NCBI RefSeq assembly: GCF_000472705.1
Contig: NZ_KI421455.1
Location: 248,001 to 312,000, forward strand
Source of the DNA: Mesorhizobium erdmanii USDA 3471
GTDB taxonomy: Bacteria; Pseudomonadota; Alphaproteobacteria; Rhizobiales; Rhizobiaceae
Reading direction: 5' to 3'
DNA length: 64,000 nt
Part shown: one piece after another, positions 8,685-16,202 of the stretch
Position numbering within the stretch: position 1 is the stretch's first letter
How the letters are laid out: every line of letters starts with the position of its first letter
Program-made: the position numbers and the translations under genes
The notes under the pieces: generated by a model
The model's database searches: none
What the model was told of the DNA's origin: nothing
The model's input: the letters and a program-made list of their open reading frames with translations, nothing else

Positions 8685-9301
8685 GACAAGACCTCGGAAA
8701 GGGTTGCCGACCATTCGGCGATGCGGGTCTCGAACACCGCCTCGTCAATGGTCACCGTCAGGTCGAAGCCGGGCGCCTCGATGAAGTCGAGATTTGCAGC
8801 GCGCGATCCAAGCGATGCCTTCAGGGTTTCGAACAGCGACAGCGGCCCGCGGACGGCGACGCGCACCGCTTCGCTATCGCCGACGGCTTCGCGAACCGCG
8901 CCGGCAAGCGCCTCAAGCGAGCGCTTCTGCAGATCGTCGCTGACAACGCCGCCGATGATGCGGGCGACCGTGGCGGTGACGAGGTCCGTCACGCGCGTCT
9001 CCATGGCGTCGATGCGCAGCGAGACCGCCGTGCCGATATCGCCGCCGAAGCTCTCGAGGAAAACCCTTGCTTCCTCGGCGTTCGCCCGGCGTTCCGCCTC
9101 CAGCGCCGCGTCATGGGCAGCGACAAGCCGTTCCGCCAAGGTTGCCTCCGCCTGGGCGACCGCCTCGGCGATCAGCGTGCCGATGTCGGCCTGCGGCGCG
9201 GATGCTTCCGGTTTGTGCTCGGATGCGGCCTGAGGCTGGCTGGCTCGCGGCGCGCGCGTGCCGAAATCAGGGAGGAGATCGAAAAGGGCTGCGGAGGCCA
9301 T
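8681..9301 (-). CDS. fliH: FliH-like export apparatus protein (divergent)
   Basis: 206 residues, not obviously named in classic rhizobial maps. The N-terminus is short and polar. A long Ala/Glu-rich, probably coiled-coil helix follows (about 45-85, 'EAVAQAEATLAERLVAAHDA'). The C-half alternates helices and strands in the FliH/YscL/HrpE pattern: 'VTATVARIIGGVV', 'SLEALAGAVREAV', 'AVRVAVRGPLSLFETL', then 'DFIEAPGFDLTVTIDEAVFE' and a final helix. FliH is the peripheral stator and regulator of the FliI ATPase. It lies between fliF and motB, three bases after fliF and overlapping motB by ATGA. The FliH call is inferred from pattern and position. Confidence 0.65.
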   Translation of the reverse strand: MASAALFDLLPDFGTRAPRASQPQAASEHKPEASAPQADIGTLIAEAVAQAEATLAERLVAAHDAALEAERRANAEEARVFLESFGGDIGTAVSLRIDAMETRVTDLVTATVARIIGGVVSDDLQKRSLEALAGAVREAVGDSEAVRVAVRGPLSLFETLKASLGSRAANLDFIEAPGFDLTVTIDEAVFETRIAEWSATLSEVLS

Positions 9302-9304
9302 GGT

Positions 9305-10954
9305 TTACGCCGCGACTTCCTGGGCCGCCCATTTGCGCAGGATCTGCGCGGTGCGCTCCTCATTGAGGTCGACCATGCGGGCAAGCCGCTCCTGTGGCGC
9401 CGGCCTGATCTTCTGGCGAAGATCGTCGAGCGGGGTAGTGCCTGGCCGTGCGCCGGGCAGGGCGCCGATGGCGGCACCCGCGTCGGCGGAAGCGGCTGTC
9501 TCCGGAGTCGGCAGCGAACGCTGGACTTCATCGAAATTCGGGCCCGACAAGGCGGGCGTTGCCCTTGCCGTCAGCGCCGCCGCCATCGGCCGCAGGCCGA
9601 AGAAGGCCACCAGGAACACCACGACGATGAAAGCGCCGGCGTTGATCAGCGTGCCCGCATGCTGACCGATGGAGTCAAGCATTCCGGCCTGCGGGATCGC
9701 CTCGCCATCCAGCCCGTCGATGAATTCGACCGCCGAGACGTCGATGACGTCGCCACGCTTGTCGTCGAGGCCGGTGGCGGAGCTGACCATCTTCTGGATA
9801 TCGGCGACGCGCTTGGCGATCTGTTCCGGGGTCGCGTCCTTGCCCAGGATCGTCTTCAGGCGATCCTGGTTGACGACGACCGCGATCGACATCTTGGTGA
9901 CGGTGTAGCCGTTGGAGACGGTGGCGATCTTCTTGGAGTTGATCTCGTAGTTAGTGATCTCTTCCTTGCGGTCGTTCGCCGAAGAGGTCTGCGGACCCTC
10001 GGTGCTGGTCGCCTGGGTCTCCGGCAGGTTCTGCTCGACGCTGGCCGGGGTGGAGGCCTGCTTCTGGTTGCTGTTTTCATTGGCGCGCACCGACTGCACC
10101 GAGCGTTCGACGCGGGAATTCGGATCGAAAATGGTTTCTTCCGTCTGACGCGTGTCGGTGTTGACCTCGGCCTTGACGCTGGCGCGGAAATTGTCCGGAC
10201 CGAGATAAGGGGTGAGGGCGCGGCGGATGTTGTCGCCGATCTGCGCCTCCACGGTCTGCTCGACGCCGAGCGTGCGGGCGGCGCTCGTGTTGGAGGGATC
10301 ATCGCCGGCGGCCAACAGGTTGCCGTTGGAATCGAGCACCGTCACCTTGTCGGCCGACAGGCCGGGGACCGCGGCGGCGACGAGATGGCGGATAGACTGT
10401 GCGCTTTTCTCGGCGTCGATGCCGGCATAGCGGATGACGACCGACGCCGAGGGCTGCTGTTCATCGCGACGGAAGTTGGCGCGCTCGGACATGACGATGT
10501 GGACGCGCGCCGCCTTGATGCCTGAAATGGATTGGATGGTGCGGGCGATCTCGCCTTCGAGCGCACGCACGCGGGTAATCTGCTGCATGAACGAGGTGAG
10601 ACCCATCGCGCCGACATTGTCGAACAGCTCGTAGCCGGCATTGGCGCTGGTCGGCAGGCCCTTCTCCGCAAGCAGCATGCGCGCCTGCGCCGTGGTGCCG
10701 GCCGGCACCAGAACGGAGGTGCCGTCGGCGCCGACGTCGAAGCCGATGCCGGCCTCGCCCAACACCAGGCCGATCTGGTTGACGTCGGAACGGTCGAGGC
10801 CGACATAGAGCGTGTCGTAGGCCGGGCGGTTGAGGTAGACCGAGGCGATGCCGATGACGCCCATCACCAGAACGGCGATGCCCGCCAACATGGCGAGGCG
10901 CTTCACACCAAAACCGCGGAGGTTCGAGATGATGCTCTGGATCTGTTCCGGCAC
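9305..10954 (-). CDS. fliF: Flagellar MS-ring protein FliF
   Basis: 549 residues. FliF forms the membrane-supramembrane ring that houses the export gate. The first membrane helix is at about 18-40 ('RLAMLAGIAVLVMGVIGIAS'). The YscJ/FliF domain follows ('YDTLYVGLDRSDVNQI', 'GYELFDNVGAMGLTSFMQQI', 'RVRALEGEIARTIQSI', 'ARVHIVMSERANF'). A second helix is near 435-455 ('LINAGAFIVVVFLVAFFGLR'). The C-terminal FliG-binding tail reads 'NEERTAQILRKWAAQE'. Its promoter must lie in the 131 bases between it and the upstream flagellin stop, which also hold the flagellin terminator. It heads the block fliF-fliH-motB-motC-fliK-transglycosylase. Confidence 0.98.
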   Translation of the reverse strand: MPEQIQSIISNLRGFGVKRLAMLAGIAVLVMGVIGIASVYLNRPAYDTLYVGLDRSDVNQIGLVLGEAGIGFDVGADGTSVLVPAGTTAQARMLLAEKGLPTSANAGYELFDNVGAMGLTSFMQQITRVRALEGEIARTIQSISGIKAARVHIVMSERANFRRDEQQPSASVVIRYAGIDAEKSAQSIRHLVAAAVPGLSADKVTVLDSNGNLLAAGDDPSNTSAARTLGVEQTVEAQIGDNIRRALTPYLGPDNFRASVKAEVNTDTRQTEETIFDPNSRVERSVQSVRANENSNQKQASTPASVEQNLPETQATSTEGPQTSSANDRKEEITNYEINSKKIATVSNGYTVTKMSIAVVVNQDRLKTILGKDATPEQIAKRVADIQKMVSSATGLDDKRGDVIDVSAVEFIDGLDGEAIPQAGMLDSIGQHAGTLINAGAFIVVVFLVAFFGLRPMAAALTARATPALSGPNFDEVQRSLPTPETAASADAGAAIGALPGARPGTTPLDDLRQKIRPAPQERLARMVDLNEERTAQILRKWAAQEVAA

Positions 10955-11022
10955 GATAGAGCGACTCCCAGCATGATTGTCCGCCGGAACACTAGCCCCC
11001 GAAGCTTGTGCGAAAATGAAAT

Positions 11023-11047
11023 CGGGCCGCGCTTGCGGCGCGGCCCG
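11023..11047 (-). terminator. Rho-independent terminator of the promoter-distal flagellin gene
   Basis: A 10-bp perfect stem (CGGGCCGCGC / GCGCGGCCCG) with a 5-base loop lies 38 bases past the flagellin stop. On the minus strand it is followed by ATTTCATTTTCG, a broken T-run. The stem core GGGCCGCGC is the same as in the terminator of the second flagellin. Confidence 0.85.
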
Positions 11048-11085
11048 TGAATTGGAAGTAGATGTATTCCTCGGCTACGGCCGGA

Positions 11086-12153
11086 TCAGCCGTTCTTGAA
11101 CAGCGACAGGATCGACTGCGATGAGCTGTTGGCGATCGACAGCGACTGGATGCCGAGCTGCTGCTGCACCTGCAGCGCCTGGAGGCGGGTCGATTCCTTG
11201 TTCATGTCGGCATCGACGAGCTGGCCGACGCCGCGGTCGATGGAGTCCATCAGGCTCTGCGTGAAGGTTTTCTGCAGATCGATCGAGCTCTTGGCGGCGC
11301 CGAGGATGGTGGCCTGGTCGGTCAGCTGGCTCATGACCTTGTCGATCTTGCCGATCATCTGGGTGATGATGTCGTCGGTCACGCCGGCTGCCGTGATGTC
11401 GACGTTGTAAGCGGAAACGTTGTCGACCTTGGTAACCGCTCCTGCGGCGGTCTGGCCGGCAGTGTTGGCGGCGATGTCTGTGGCGCCGCCGGCGAGCGCG
11501 GTCGCATAGGCGTTGTCATACAGGCTCTGGGCGGCCGCTGTGGAATAGACCGAGGTCTGGCGGTCGAGAGTGCCCTGGTTCTTGACGGCGGTGGAGAGAC
11601 CCGAATCGAACAGCTTCGTGCTCTCGACATCGATGTCGATCGTTCCAAGCGAAATGGCGCCCGACGAGGAGCGGTTGAAGGACGAGACGATCTTGGAGTC
11701 GGCCTGGACGCCGTCATTGGGGGCGGCGACCTGCGTTGAAGTCACCGAAAGGTAATTCGACCCCGAAAAGGTGGCGGCATCGGCAAAGGACTTCATTTGC
11801 GCCTGGAGCGCGGTGATTTCGGTCTGAGTCTTTGCCTTGGCGGCATCGGTCTGGCCAATGGTGGAAAGCAGCTTGGTCTTGATCTGGCCGACAGTCGCCA
11901 GCACGTTGTTCATACCGGTGTAGGCGGTATCGACTTTCGAGGCGCCGAGGCCAAGTGCGTCCTGCACGGTCGACAGTGCCTGGTTGTCGGAGCGCATCGT
12001 CGTGGCGATCGACCAATAGGCGGCGTTGTCCGAGGCCTGGGAGACCCGGTAGCCGGTCGAGATCCGGGCCTGTGTCATCTCGAGCGATTTGCTGGTGGCG
12101 TTGAGACTTTGAAGTGCAGTCAACGCCGCGGCGTTCGTCATGATGCTCGACAA
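11086..12153 (-). CDS. fla: Flagellin (tandem copy 1)
   Basis: 355 residues. It is exported through the basal body and polymerises into the filament. The N-terminal D0/D1 domain ('TALQSLNATSKSLEMTQARI', 'STGYRVSQASDNAAYWSIAT') and the C-terminal domain ('IDLQKTFTQSLMDSIDRGVG', 'STRLQALQVQQQLGIQSLSI', 'SSQSILSLFKNG') are classical rhizobial flagellin, with a short variable centre. The first codon is TTG at 12153. It is supported by GGAG eight bases upstream and by exact N-terminal agreement (MSSIMTN) with the second flagellin, which uses ATG. An internal ATG four codons later is less well spaced. It has its own 5' hairpin and terminator, so it is probably monocistronic. Confidence 0.96.
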   Translation of the reverse strand: MSSIMTNAAALTALQSLNATSKSLEMTQARISTGYRVSQASDNAAYWSIATTMRSDNQALSTVQDALGLGASKVDTAYTGMNNVLATVGQIKTKLLSTIGQTDAAKAKTQTEITALQAQMKSFADAATFSGSNYLSVTSTQVAAPNDGVQADSKIVSSFNRSSSGAISLGTIDIDVESTKLFDSGLSTAVKNQGTLDRQTSVYSTAAAQSLYDNAYATALAGGATDIAANTAGQTAAGAVTKVDNVSAYNVDITAAGVTDDIITQMIGKIDKVMSQLTDQATILGAAKSSIDLQKTFTQSLMDSIDRGVGQLVDADMNKESTRLQALQVQQQLGIQSLSIANSSSQSILSLFKNG

Positions 12154-12174
12154 GAAACTCGCTCCTTTTTTCGG

Positions 12175-12195
12175 GCCGGTTTCTCAAAAACCGGC
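12175..12195 (-). promoter_or_regulatory. 5'-UTR hairpin upstream of flagellin copy 1
   Basis: A perfect 8-bp inverted repeat (GCCGGTTT / AAACCGGC) with a 5-base loop lies 21 bases upstream of the TTG start. It has no T-run after it on either strand, so it is not a typical terminator. Its geometry (8-bp stem, 5-nt loop, CCGG in the stem) matches the hairpin upstream of copy 2. It could be a target for the flagellin-mRNA regulator FlbT, but this is inference. Confidence 0.55.
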
Positions 12196-12372
12196 GTTGC
12201 CCTCGCGAGCCGCTCGCCCGCCCATGGATTGCCGTCGTGCCGATCGGGCCGATTCGTCAATCCGTTGTAAGCTTTTGGTTAACCATGACTAGCTCGTTAT
12301 GGTTAACGGCCTGTTAAAGGCCTGCTTTCAAGGGGTAAGAAACGAGGGTTGCGCGGGACTGGAGCAAACGCA

Positions 12373-12403
12373 AAAAGGGCCGCGCTTTTGGCGCGGCCCT
12401 TTT
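12373..12403 (-). terminator. Rho-independent terminator of flagellin copy 2
   Basis: A 13-bp perfect stem (AAAAGGGCCGCGC / GCGCGGCCCTTTT) with a TTTTG loop lies 25 bases past the copy 2 stop. The A/T ends of the arms supply the T-run on the minus strand. The core equals the copy 1 terminator stem. Confidence 0.9.
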
Positions 12404-12428
12404 GTCTGATTTAGCCGTTCGAGAATGA

Positions 12429-13415
12429 TCAGCCGCGGAAGAGCGACAGGATCGACTGCGACGAGCCGTTTGCGATCGACAGCGCCTGGACGCCGAGCGA
12501 CTGCTGGACCTGCAGCGCCTGGAGGCGGGTCGATTCCTTGTTCATGTCGGCATCGACGAGCTGGCCGACGCCGCGGTCGATGGAGTCCATCAGGCTCTGC
12601 GTGAAGGTCTTCTGCAGGTCGATGGAGCTCTTGGCGGCGCCGAGCTTGGTGGCCGCGGTCGTCATGTCCTTGAGAGCGGCGTCGACGACGGTCATCATCT
12701 GCGAGATCTGGGCGTCGCTCGCGGCCACGCCGCCCGTAGAGATGGACAGGCTGGCAACCGAATAGGTATCGCCGGCTGCCGGAGCGGCACCCAGTGTCGG
12801 GTTCTGTGCAGTGGTGGTCGTAGCGCCAGTGGTGCCGAGGCGAGCCGCATCGAGGATGCCCTTCGCGGTCGGCGCCGCACCGGAGTCATAGAGCTTGATG
12901 CTTTCTACGTTGACATTGATCGTCGAAAGCGAAACCGCGCCGGTGGCGCTGCGGTTGAAGGCCGAAACGATCTGAACGTCGGCAGCGGTGCCCGAAGCGG
13001 TGGACACCGAAAGCATGTTGGTGCCGGAGAAGGTGGCGGAGTCGGCGTAACCCTTCAGCTGTGCCTGCAGGGCAGCGATTTCGACCTGGGTCTTTTCCTT
13101 GGAGGCGTCGGTCTGACCGTAGGAAGCGGTCAGCTTCTGCTGGATCGAGTTGATGGTGGTGATCGCGCTGTTCATGCCGGTGTAGGCGGTGTCCACCTTC
13201 GAGGCGCCGAGGCCGAGCGAGTCCGAAACGGTGGACATGGCCTGGTTGTCGGAACGCATCGTGGTCGCGATCGACCAGTAGGCGGCGTTGTCCGAAGCCT
13301 GGGAAACGCGATAGCCCGTCGAGATGCGGGCTTGGGTGGTGGCGAGGTTGTTCTGGGTAGCGTTAAGGCTCTGCAGCGCGGTCAACGCGGCGCTGTTCGT
13401 CATGATACTGGACAT
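12429..13415 (-). CDS. fla: Flagellin (tandem copy 2)
   Basis: 328 residues with an ATG start (MSSIMTNSAALTALQSLNAT). Its D0/D1 domains are nearly the same as copy 1, while the central region (about residues 130-230) is shorter and different. A 101-bp tract coding for part of the C-terminal domain (12508-12608) is identical to 11168-11268 in copy 1, which points to recent conversion or purifying selection. It is upstream of copy 1 on the same strand and ends in its own terminator. The 248 bases before it (13416-13663) hold a hairpin and presumably a strong promoter, but no convincing box could be picked out by eye. Confidence 0.97.
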   Translation of the reverse strand: MSSIMTNSAALTALQSLNATQNNLATTQARISTGYRVSQASDNAAYWSIATTMRSDNQAMSTVSDSLGLGASKVDTAYTGMNSAITTINSIQQKLTASYGQTDASKEKTQVEIAALQAQLKGYADSATFSGTNMLSVSTASGTAADVQIVSAFNRSATGAVSLSTINVNVESIKLYDSGAAPTAKGILDAARLGTTGATTTTAQNPTLGAAPAAGDTYSVASLSISTGGVAASDAQISQMMTVVDAALKDMTTAATKLGAAKSSIDLQKTFTQSLMDSIDRGVGQLVDADMNKESTRLQALQVQQSLGVQALSIANGSSQSILSLFRG

Positions 13416-13452
13416 GGCTACTCTTACCTTGGTTTTACAGGTGTTTTTTTGA

Positions 13453-13473
13453 CATACCGGCTTTCCCGGTATG
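13453..13473 (-). promoter_or_regulatory. 5'-UTR hairpin upstream of flagellin copy 2
   Basis: A perfect 8-bp inverted repeat (CATACCGG / CCGGTATG) with a 5-base loop lies 37 bases before the ATG. On the transcript it is followed by TCAAAAAAAC, which is not a terminator. It parallels the copy 1 hairpin in stem and loop length although the stem sequence differs, which suggests the structure is conserved. Confidence 0.55.
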
Positions 13474-13663
13474 ACGGAGCGGCATCATGCCCATGATCGT
13501 CGAAAGAGATCACCCGCCATCTGCGAGCGACTATGGCGGCGAGTTCCTACCAAAGGACTAAACCTGAGGGTTAATCGAAAATAATTGGAGAAAGATTCGA
13601 CGACGTCCCGCGCACCGCCCGGTTTGTTCCGGGCAGTCGAAACGTCGGGCCGAAACGGCAAAG

Positions 13664-14395
13664 TCAGGTGAAGGAGCGCACCAGGCTGCCGACGAGCAGG
13701 TTCCAGCCGTCGATCAGGACAAAGAACAGGATCTTGAACGGCAACGACACCACGGTGGGCGGCAGCATCATCATGCCCATCGCCATGGTGATGGTGGCGA
13801 CGATCAGGTCGATGACCAGGAAGGGCAGCACGATCAGGAAACCGATCTCGAAGCCGCGGCGGATCTCGGAGATCATGAAGGCCGGCACCAGGATGCGCAG
13901 GTCGACCGTCTCCTTGGCAACGACCTGGCCGCGCTCGCGGGCGAGATCGGCGAAAAGGTCGAAGTCCTTGTCGCGCACATTGTGCAGCATAAAGGTGCGG
14001 AACGGATCAGAGATCTTCTCGAAGGCCTCCGTCTGGCTGATCTGGTTGTCCATCAGCGGCTTGACGCCGGTGTTCCAGGCCTGATCGAAGGTCGGCGCCA
14101 TGACATAGAAGGTCATGAACAGTGATAGGGAAATCAGGATGAGGTTGGCCGGCGTCGACTGCAGGCCGATGCCGGCGCGCAGGATCGAGAAGGCGATGAC
14201 GAAACGGGTGAAACTCGTCACCATGATAAGCAGGCCCGGCGCCACCGACAACACGGTCAGCAGGCCGAACATCTGGATGATATAGCCGACGGTGGCGCCG
14301 TCGGCCTTGCCGATGCCGCCCAGGTCCAGCTGCTGCGCCGCCGCGACGGAGGTGGCGGCGCCGATCAGCGCCGCGGCGAGAAGGAGCTTCTTCAT
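13664..14395 (-). CDS. fliP: Flagellar export gate protein FliP
   Basis: 243 residues. FliP, with FliQ and FliR, makes the export gate inside the MS ring. It has a cleavable signal peptide (MKKLLLAAALIGAATSVAAA) and four membrane segments. Family signatures are 'TSFTRFVIAFSILRAGIGLQ', 'PANLILISLSLFMTFYVMAP' and 'VPAFMISEIRRGFEIGFLI', with a 'GMMMLPP' loop and a C-terminal 'LIDGWNLLVGSLVRSF'. It overlaps fliL by ATGA and is the last gene of the flgF-to-fliP run. A short hairpin at 13617-13634 lies after it but lacks a T-run, so termination here is uncertain. Confidence 0.98.
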   Translation of the reverse strand: MKKLLLAAALIGAATSVAAAQQLDLGGIGKADGATVGYIIQMFGLLTVLSVAPGLLIMVTSFTRFVIAFSILRAGIGLQSTPANLILISLSLFMTFYVMAPTFDQAWNTGVKPLMDNQISQTEAFEKISDPFRTFMLHNVRDKDFDLFADLARERGQVVAKETVDLRILVPAFMISEIRRGFEIGFLIVLPFLVIDLIVATITMAMGMMMLPPTVVSLPFKILFFVLIDGWNLLVGSLVRSFT

Positions 14396-14904
14396 TCGAG
14401 CAGCAATGTCCTGATGAGAACCTGTTTGGCGTGCCCCTGGCTGCGGATCGAGGCGCGTTCCTCGAGATCGGCTTTCAGGTGTTGGTAACCGCTGGCGCCC
14501 TCGACCTGATGCATCTTCAGCGTGCGAACGAAGGCCAGAAGGTCCTGTTGGATGTCCTCCGACATCGCCGGTGGCTGCGGCGAGTCGTAGACCACGGATA
14601 CTTCCATCCTGATCCAGGTGTCGGCGGGGGATGCGATGTTCGTGGTGATCGGCGCCAGCGCGACGAGCGTCGGCCCCGTGCCGGGCTGTTGCGCGGCGGC
14701 CGGCGGAGTAGCCTTGCCCTCATTTTCAGGTGCCGCCGGCACCGACGAGGGCGCTGCGACACCTTTGAGATAGCCGCCGGACATCCAGCCCATGCCGATG
14801 GCGGCCGCCGTCACCACCAGCAGCATGGCGCCCTGGACGATAAGGGAAGGGCCTTTGCGAGGCTGGATCTGTTCGGCATTGGCCACGGTGCTTTTGGTCT
14901 CCAA
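14392..14904 (-). CDS. fliL: Flagellar basal-body-associated protein FliL
   Basis: 170 residues. FliL is a single-pass inner-membrane protein that surrounds the stator. A cytoplasmic stretch of about 20 residues precedes the membrane helix (about 24-46, 'IVQGAMLLVVTAAAIGMGWM'). A Pro/Ala linker and a periplasmic stomatin-like domain follow ('TWIRMEVSVVYD', 'QDLLAFVRTLKMHQVEGASG', 'VLIRTLLLE'). It starts three bases after the flgH stop and overlaps fliP by ATGA. Confidence 0.95.
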   Translation of the reverse strand: METKSTVANAEQIQPRKGPSLIVQGAMLLVVTAAAIGMGWMSGGYLKGVAAPSSVPAAPENEGKATPPAAAQQPGTGPTLVALAPITTNIASPADTWIRMEVSVVYDSPQPPAMSEDIQQDLLAFVRTLKMHQVEGASGYQHLKADLEERASIRSQGHAKQVLIRTLLLE

Positions 14905-14907
14905 TCC

Positions 14908-15615
14908 CTAGAACGGAAGAACCTGGTCGAGAACCTGCTGCCCATAGGCCGGCTGCTGGATCTCGGTGATGCGGCCGCGCCCGCCATAGGAGATGCGCGC
15001 CTCGGCGATGCGTTCGTAGGGGATCGTGTTTTCCGCGCCGATATCGGCCGGGCGCACGATGCCGGCTATGGTCAGTACCCTGAGCTCGGCGTTGACGCGC
15101 ACTTCCTGCGATCCCGTGATCATCAGATTGCCGTTGGGCAGGACGTCGGTGACGATGGCGGCGACGTTGAGCTCCAGCGTTTCCGATCGCTTGATCTCGC
15201 CGTCCGCGGTTGTGTCGGTACCCGAGCTGAGCGCTCCGGAACCCTTGCCCGCGGTGCTCAACTTGTCCCACTGCGCGCTGATGTCGTAGCCGAGCTTGCG
15301 ATTGGCGGTTCGGCTTCTGTCATTCTGGTTCTTGAAGTTGGCGCGGTCGTTGATACTGATCTTGACGGTCAGTATGTCGCCCTGCTGCAGCGCCCGCGGG
15401 TCGGTGAACAACCGGCTCTGGCGGTCGTCCCACAGCGAGAATTTCTTGACCGGTGCGCGCGGCGTCTGGGGGTATTTGTAGAGGGATCCGGTGTTGCCGC
15501 CGTCGATGCCCGAGCCCACCGGAGACAGCGACGGTTCCTTGCCGACCTCCTTGAGGTTGGTGCCGCAGCCGGTCAGGACCGCCACCGCGCACAGGATGAG
15601 CATTTTGCGGATCAT
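14908..15615 (-). CDS. flgH: Flagellar L-ring lipoprotein FlgH
   Basis: 235 residues. FlgH forms the outer-membrane L ring around the rod. A lipoprotein signal ends in the lipobox LTGC with the acylated Cys at residue 17. Family motifs are 'SLWDDRQSRLFTDPRALQQG', 'DILTVKISINDRANFKNQ' and 'LPNGNLMITGSQEVRVNAEL'. It overlaps motE by ATGA at its start and precedes fliL. Confidence 0.97.
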   Translation of the reverse strand: MIRKMLILCAVAVLTGCGTNLKEVGKEPSLSPVGSGIDGGNTGSLYKYPQTPRAPVKKFSLWDDRQSRLFTDPRALQQGDILTVKISINDRANFKNQNDRSRTANRKLGYDISAQWDKLSTAGKGSGALSSGTDTTADGEIKRSETLELNVAAIVTDVLPNGNLMITGSQEVRVNAELRVLTIAGIVRPADIGAENTIPYERIAEARISYGGRGRITEIQQPAYGQQVLDQVLPF

Positions 15616-16199
15616 GACGGATCTACCCTTCGGGCTGCGCTGGCCATGATGCCGGTGAGCGTCGCCGCCGCCTTCTGGTCCATTTCGTTGAGAATGACGC
15701 TGGCCTTGCGTGGATCGAGTTTCATCAGGATGGCAGCAGCCAGATCGGCGTTGACGATTGCCAGGCGTTCGGCCGCCGCATCGGGCTTCATGCCGGCGTA
15801 GATATTGACGACGCCGTCCTCGGCTCGGGCCAGGAAGACTTCACGCCGCTTCAGCCAGGTCTCGTATTCGGCCTTTTTCGCGTCCAGGGCTTTCATACGC
15901 TCGTCGATGCCGGCCTGCAGCTTCTTCAATTCCTCGGCCTGCAAGGCATAACGGCGGTCGCGAGCGGCGTCGGCGATGTTGGAGCAGAAGCGCTCGATCT
16001 CGCTCTGGTCGGGCGCCTTCTCCCGCGTCAGTTGCTGTGGCGCCGCCGCGGGCTGCGCTCCAGGGAGAACCTGGCGAACAACATCCTCGCCATATGCACC
16101 ATTGCCGGAAACGGAGACAGCCGCGAGGGCCGCGGCCGCAAACAGGATTGCGCGGGAAGAGCGTCTTTCATGGGATGAGAAGGAGGGGATCATCGGCAT
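15612..16199 (-). CDS. motE: Motility protein MotE, MotC chaperone
   Basis: 195 residues. In Sinorhizobium MotE is a periplasmic disulphide-linked dimer that folds and stabilises MotC. The sequence shows an N-terminal signal segment (about 17-35, 'AILFAAAALAAVSVSGNG'), a single Cys at residue 72 ('RFCSNIADAARD') fit for the dimer bond, a charged coiled-coil helix (about 85-125), and a C-terminal MgtE-N-like fold ('MKPDAAAERLAIVNADLAAA', 'LDPRKASVILNEMDQKAAA'). It lies between flgI and flgH as in other rhizobia. Confidence 0.92.
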   Translation of the reverse strand: MPMIPSFSSHERRSSRAILFAAAALAAVSVSGNGAYGEDVVRQVLPGAQPAAAPQQLTREKAPDQSEIERFCSNIADAARDRRYALQAEELKKLQAGIDERMKALDAKKAEYETWLKRREVFLARAEDGVVNIYAGMKPDAAAERLAIVNADLAAAILMKLDPRKASVILNEMDQKAAATLTGIMASAARRVDPS

Positions 16200-16202
16200 C
16201 GC

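Noticed and set aside
13617..13634. Hairpin GCCCGG/CCGGGC after fliP
   Set aside because: Six base pairs only and no T-run on the minus strand; not enough for a terminator call.
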